A stretch of DNA of 64,000 nt, taken from Coriaria nepalensis. Its lineage: Eukaryota > Streptophyta > Magnoliopsida > Cucurbitales > Coriariaceae. Shown piece after piece: positions 61,722 to 64,000 of the stretch. The stretch is taken from positions 9,432,501 to 9,496,500 of the forward strand of contig CP114490.1 of assembly GCA_027186245.1 (NCBI GenBank). The letters run 5' to 3'. The translations under genes and the position numbers were made by a program. Position 1 is the stretch's first letter. Every line of letters begins with the position of its first letter. The notes under the pieces were generated by a model. That model did no database searches, was not told the DNA's origin, and worked only from the letters and a program-made list of their open reading frames with translations.

Positions 61722-62399
61722 TATTAGAATTTGCTTATTTTTTGGAAATTTGACTTGAAGTTGGGTCGATGGAGTCTACAAGGTTGACGGGGTGGGGTCT
61801 ACAAGGTCCACAACTCAAAGGTTTTGCATAATCGATGGCTCAATTGGTCAATAGGGTCGATGGACTGACATACTCAACAGGTCGAGTGTCAATGGCTCGA
61901 TGCTTGACTGGTCAATATTTTGTGTTAGTTCAAAGGGTCGAAGTACTCGAGTACTCGACAAGTCGATGGTCGACGTATTTGACGATTGCAAATTGCCTAT
62001 TACGTATAGAACACGTTTGCAGCTGTTTCCTATGTATCGACCGGCTCATTTCTTCCATTCCTCATTACCCTTTGTTTTGGGTGAGTTGATCAAGTTTTTA
62101 CAGTCAAGACTCATGCTGGATCGGGATTGTCCTTTTGGATTCTTTGCCAATAAGGAATAATGCTTCTGTAACACTATTTGCTGCAGAAGCCATGTTTTTC
62201 TATTTTTCATGTTGTAATAGTATTTATCTTTCAATTTTATTTTACTTGATTTAAGAGATATAGTAGATAGTTTTGTAATCAGTTTTTATTTTTCAGTTGT
62301 TATTTAAGTTGCAATACTTTACAGTTTAATACATTGAAGTAATTTTTTCTAGAATGCTTGCTCTTCCTCTGTTCTTGCTTCTGAATTCTATTTTTTACA
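61722..62399 (+). repeat. 3' LTR of copia C
   Basis: Begins tattagaatttgctt and ends ttttttaca. It carries the same gggtcgatgg-type repeats as the 5' LTR and the same end region (ttaatacattga(g/a)gtaattt). Differences are frequent, so the insertion is old. Confidence 0.85.
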
Positions 62400-62404
62400 G
62401 TTCG

Positions 62405-63302
62405 CCTCCACGAATTCCCCTTCTTCAATAGTATTCCTTAGCTTGGATAAAGTAGCTACAACAGGTGGTGCCGCCTCCTTATCCGAAACGTTTGACTTTG
62501 AAGATTCTCGTAGTTGCTTCTCTAGCTGCCTTATTTTGGCAGATTTAGATAAAGTAGTCAACTCCTACTGATGACCGACAATGACTGAAACTTTAGGACC
62601 GTCAGGTAATGAACTCTTGCTCCTACAATTCTCTTCCACATGCCCTTGCACATTGCAAAAGGTGCTGAAAGATGGCAATCGTTCATACACTATATCCTAA
62701 AAGAAACCATCTTACTTCGCTATCCAAATCTTAGTAGGCAACTTTTTTGTGAGATCTCCTTCAACACAGACCCCTGCGGCATTAAATCACGTTATATAAT
62801 ATAGTACCAAAGACCAGCAATCGCTTATGACATCTCTAGAACAAAGAAATTAAGAGGCAACTTAGGCAATTCTATCCATACTAGTGTAATAGAGACATCG
62901 TGCTTCCTATTGTAGGCTTTATTCCATCTATGGATCTTGTAGTAAAACTCTTTAATGGTAGAAACCTCTTTGGCTAAAGCTCTCGGCATGTCTTTCTCAT
63001 TAGTAAAACGAATGAGTAAGGACCTTGAATCTGCCCATTGTGAACTTTCCTTCTAATCCCTGCTGCGATTTTATGCATGCTTAGATATCTTCTAAAGAAG
63101 GACGTCCGCCATTGAACTTTAGAACAACTGCCTTATCAAAAAGAGCTTCAAACTAAGTTATAGATGTTGGAGAGAAAGATACGGCTGGAAATCCATCTTT
63201 CGCATAAGAACATGATTCTACCGCTATAGAAGGTAAACTCATAGAACTGAGTAATGAGGTAAACTTGTAGAACGAAATCCATTTTGTAAGAGCAAACTCC
63301 AT
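62405..63302 (-). pseudogene. LINE-type ORF1 relic (DUF4283 plus CCHC knuckle)
   Basis: On the minus strand a frame starts at 63302 (MEFALTKWISFYKF). It shows the DUF4283 region (VVLKFNGGRPSLEDI, KSQQGLEGKFTMGRF, TNEKDMPRALAKEVSTIKEF, then VSITLVWIELPKLPLNFF) and a knuckle at about 62645-62690 reading STFCNVQGHVEENC. The first knuckle Cys appears to be Ser. This pair of domains belongs to the ORF1/gag-like protein of plant L1-type LINEs. Several stops and one or two frame changes break it. No endonuclease or RT is seen. The sequence at 59115-59188, on the other side of copia C, may be its continuation (minus-strand QTSSPFISQDGPIGTLSRVP). Confidence 0.75.
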
Positions 63303-64000
63303 CTTTCCTTCAATCTTTTGCCATTATTTCCATTAAAGCGGTCAATGCCATTATATTTAGTGGTGAAAATGGAATTATCATAAACTATTTTGATATGATA
63401 TTTGTTTGAGTATTGTTGGAAAATATAGATGATTTGAGGAAAAATAGTTTATCTCATAGAACAGTTAGTCGAATATTAACTTGTCTCTCAAATAGACATT
63501 GCCCCTCACAAGGTTGCAAGAGGGGATCAAGCAATTTTGTTCTCATGATAAAATATTGTTATGATGTTGAAGTGCAAGTTTGCAATTCTTGAAATATCAA
63601 CCAAAGAATGAAGAATTGCAAAATAAAAACTAAGACCGAAAGAAAGGGGATAAGTTTTGAAAAAGAATAGGTTATTTTACCATTCATATCCTGCTATATA
63701 TTTATAGTACCTGAAGGGTTGCAATGCTTGGCAATAAGTTGCATGCAGTTATAACTAATACTGGAATTGTATTAAGGCCATAGAACTAAGTGAATGCTTT
63801 ATAAGTTTTCAAGAAATGAAATGAATCATTTGGACTCGTGAATCGATCAAATACTTTGAATACTTAAGTTTCCAGGAAATGAAATTAATGCTTTAAATGA
63901 CAAGACTTCAATTATATAACTACATTATTCAATGTCATAATTAAAATATTTTATTCAATAAAATAAATATTATTTAAAATAATCACAATACGAACCAAAT
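63303..64000. other. Window end, possible minus-strand LTR-like sequence
   Basis: No gene is seen. On the minus strand a TATA-like tactataaatatatag (about 63695-63711) is followed by a leader-like stretch and ends near tttccaaca (about 63415), as in a copia LTR, but the other end would lie outside the window. Confidence 0.3.

Larger units (their letters stand above)
59194..62399 (+). mobile_element. Compact copia-derived LTR element with deleted pol (copia C)
   Basis: Two LTRs (59194-59901, 708 bp; 61722-62399, 678 bp) flank 1.8 kb of internal sequence. A tRNA-Met-type primer site follows the first LTR and a purine tract (aaggaggag) precedes the second. The flanks gttca (59189-59193) and gttcg (62400-62404) match at 4 of 5 bases, as expected for a target duplication. 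The coding part lacks the integrase core and most of RT and RNase H, so it could only have moved with help from another element. Confidence 0.85.

Noticed and set aside
1..64000. CRISPR-like arrays, tRNA or rRNA genes, organelle-derived DNA
   Set aside because: No regularly spaced identical repeats, cloverleaf-type genes or organelle gene fragments were recognised; the tandem repeats present are satellite or duplication type.

Overview
The window is nuclear DNA from a flowering plant, most likely a eudicot. It is AT-rich, has spliced genes with plant-type GT-AG introns, and is crowded with decayed transposable elements of plant families. I could not narrow the species. No rRNA, tRNA, CRISPR array or bacterial-type operon was seen.

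Five host protein genes are supported, and their exons can be joined in frame. They are: (1) a small secreted X8-domain (CBM43-like) protein, + strand, 5712-6868; (2) a GRAS transcription factor of the PAT1/SCL branch, + strand, 29228-30823, whose 5' leader carries one intron and one 21-residue upstream ORF; (3) a thymidine kinase of the TK1 type, - strand, four exons, 36878-38267; (4) an hnRNP-like protein with two RRMs and a Gly/Ser/Asn-rich tail, + strand, 46292-49530, apparently ending in a 14-nt coding piece after a 1.5-kb intron; (5) a DOMON plus cytochrome b561 membrane protein, + strand, three exons, 54995-57381. They show no operon-like or pathway link and are separated by repeats.

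The rest is mostly a transposon graveyard. Bases 1-5600 are largely unresolved AT-rich sequence. 7.9-10.4 kb holds an LTR-like element with inverted ends and a probable minus-strand LTR fragment containing a minisatellite. 11.2-15.2 kb is a heavily mutated Ty1/copia element. 17.3-19.0 kb holds two MITE-like elements side by side, and a second copy of the first lies at 25.9-26.7 kb. 19.1-23.2 kb is a hAT transposase relic split by a 2.46-kb LTR-like insertion. 31.6-36.0 kb is a second copia element just downstream of the GRAS gene. 40.2-42.3 kb is a Ty3/gypsy LTR-PBS-gag fragment abutting a minus-strand MULE transposase relic (42.4-44.6 kb). A diverged copy of the same gypsy LTR sits at 58.4-59.1 kb. 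59.2-62.4 kb is a compact copia-derived element with both LTRs, a primer binding site and a near-matching target duplication. It lacks the integrase core and most of the reverse transcriptase, and it appears to have inserted into a LINE ORF1 relic (62.4-63.3 kb).

I did not find convincing evidence of a wholly new biological system. The observations most worth a second look are the GRAS upstream ORF, the terminal mini-exon of the RRM gene, the domain-deleted copia element with repeat-filled LTRs, and the nested insertions at 19-23 kb and 58-63 kb. All calls come from reading the sequence; no database search was run.
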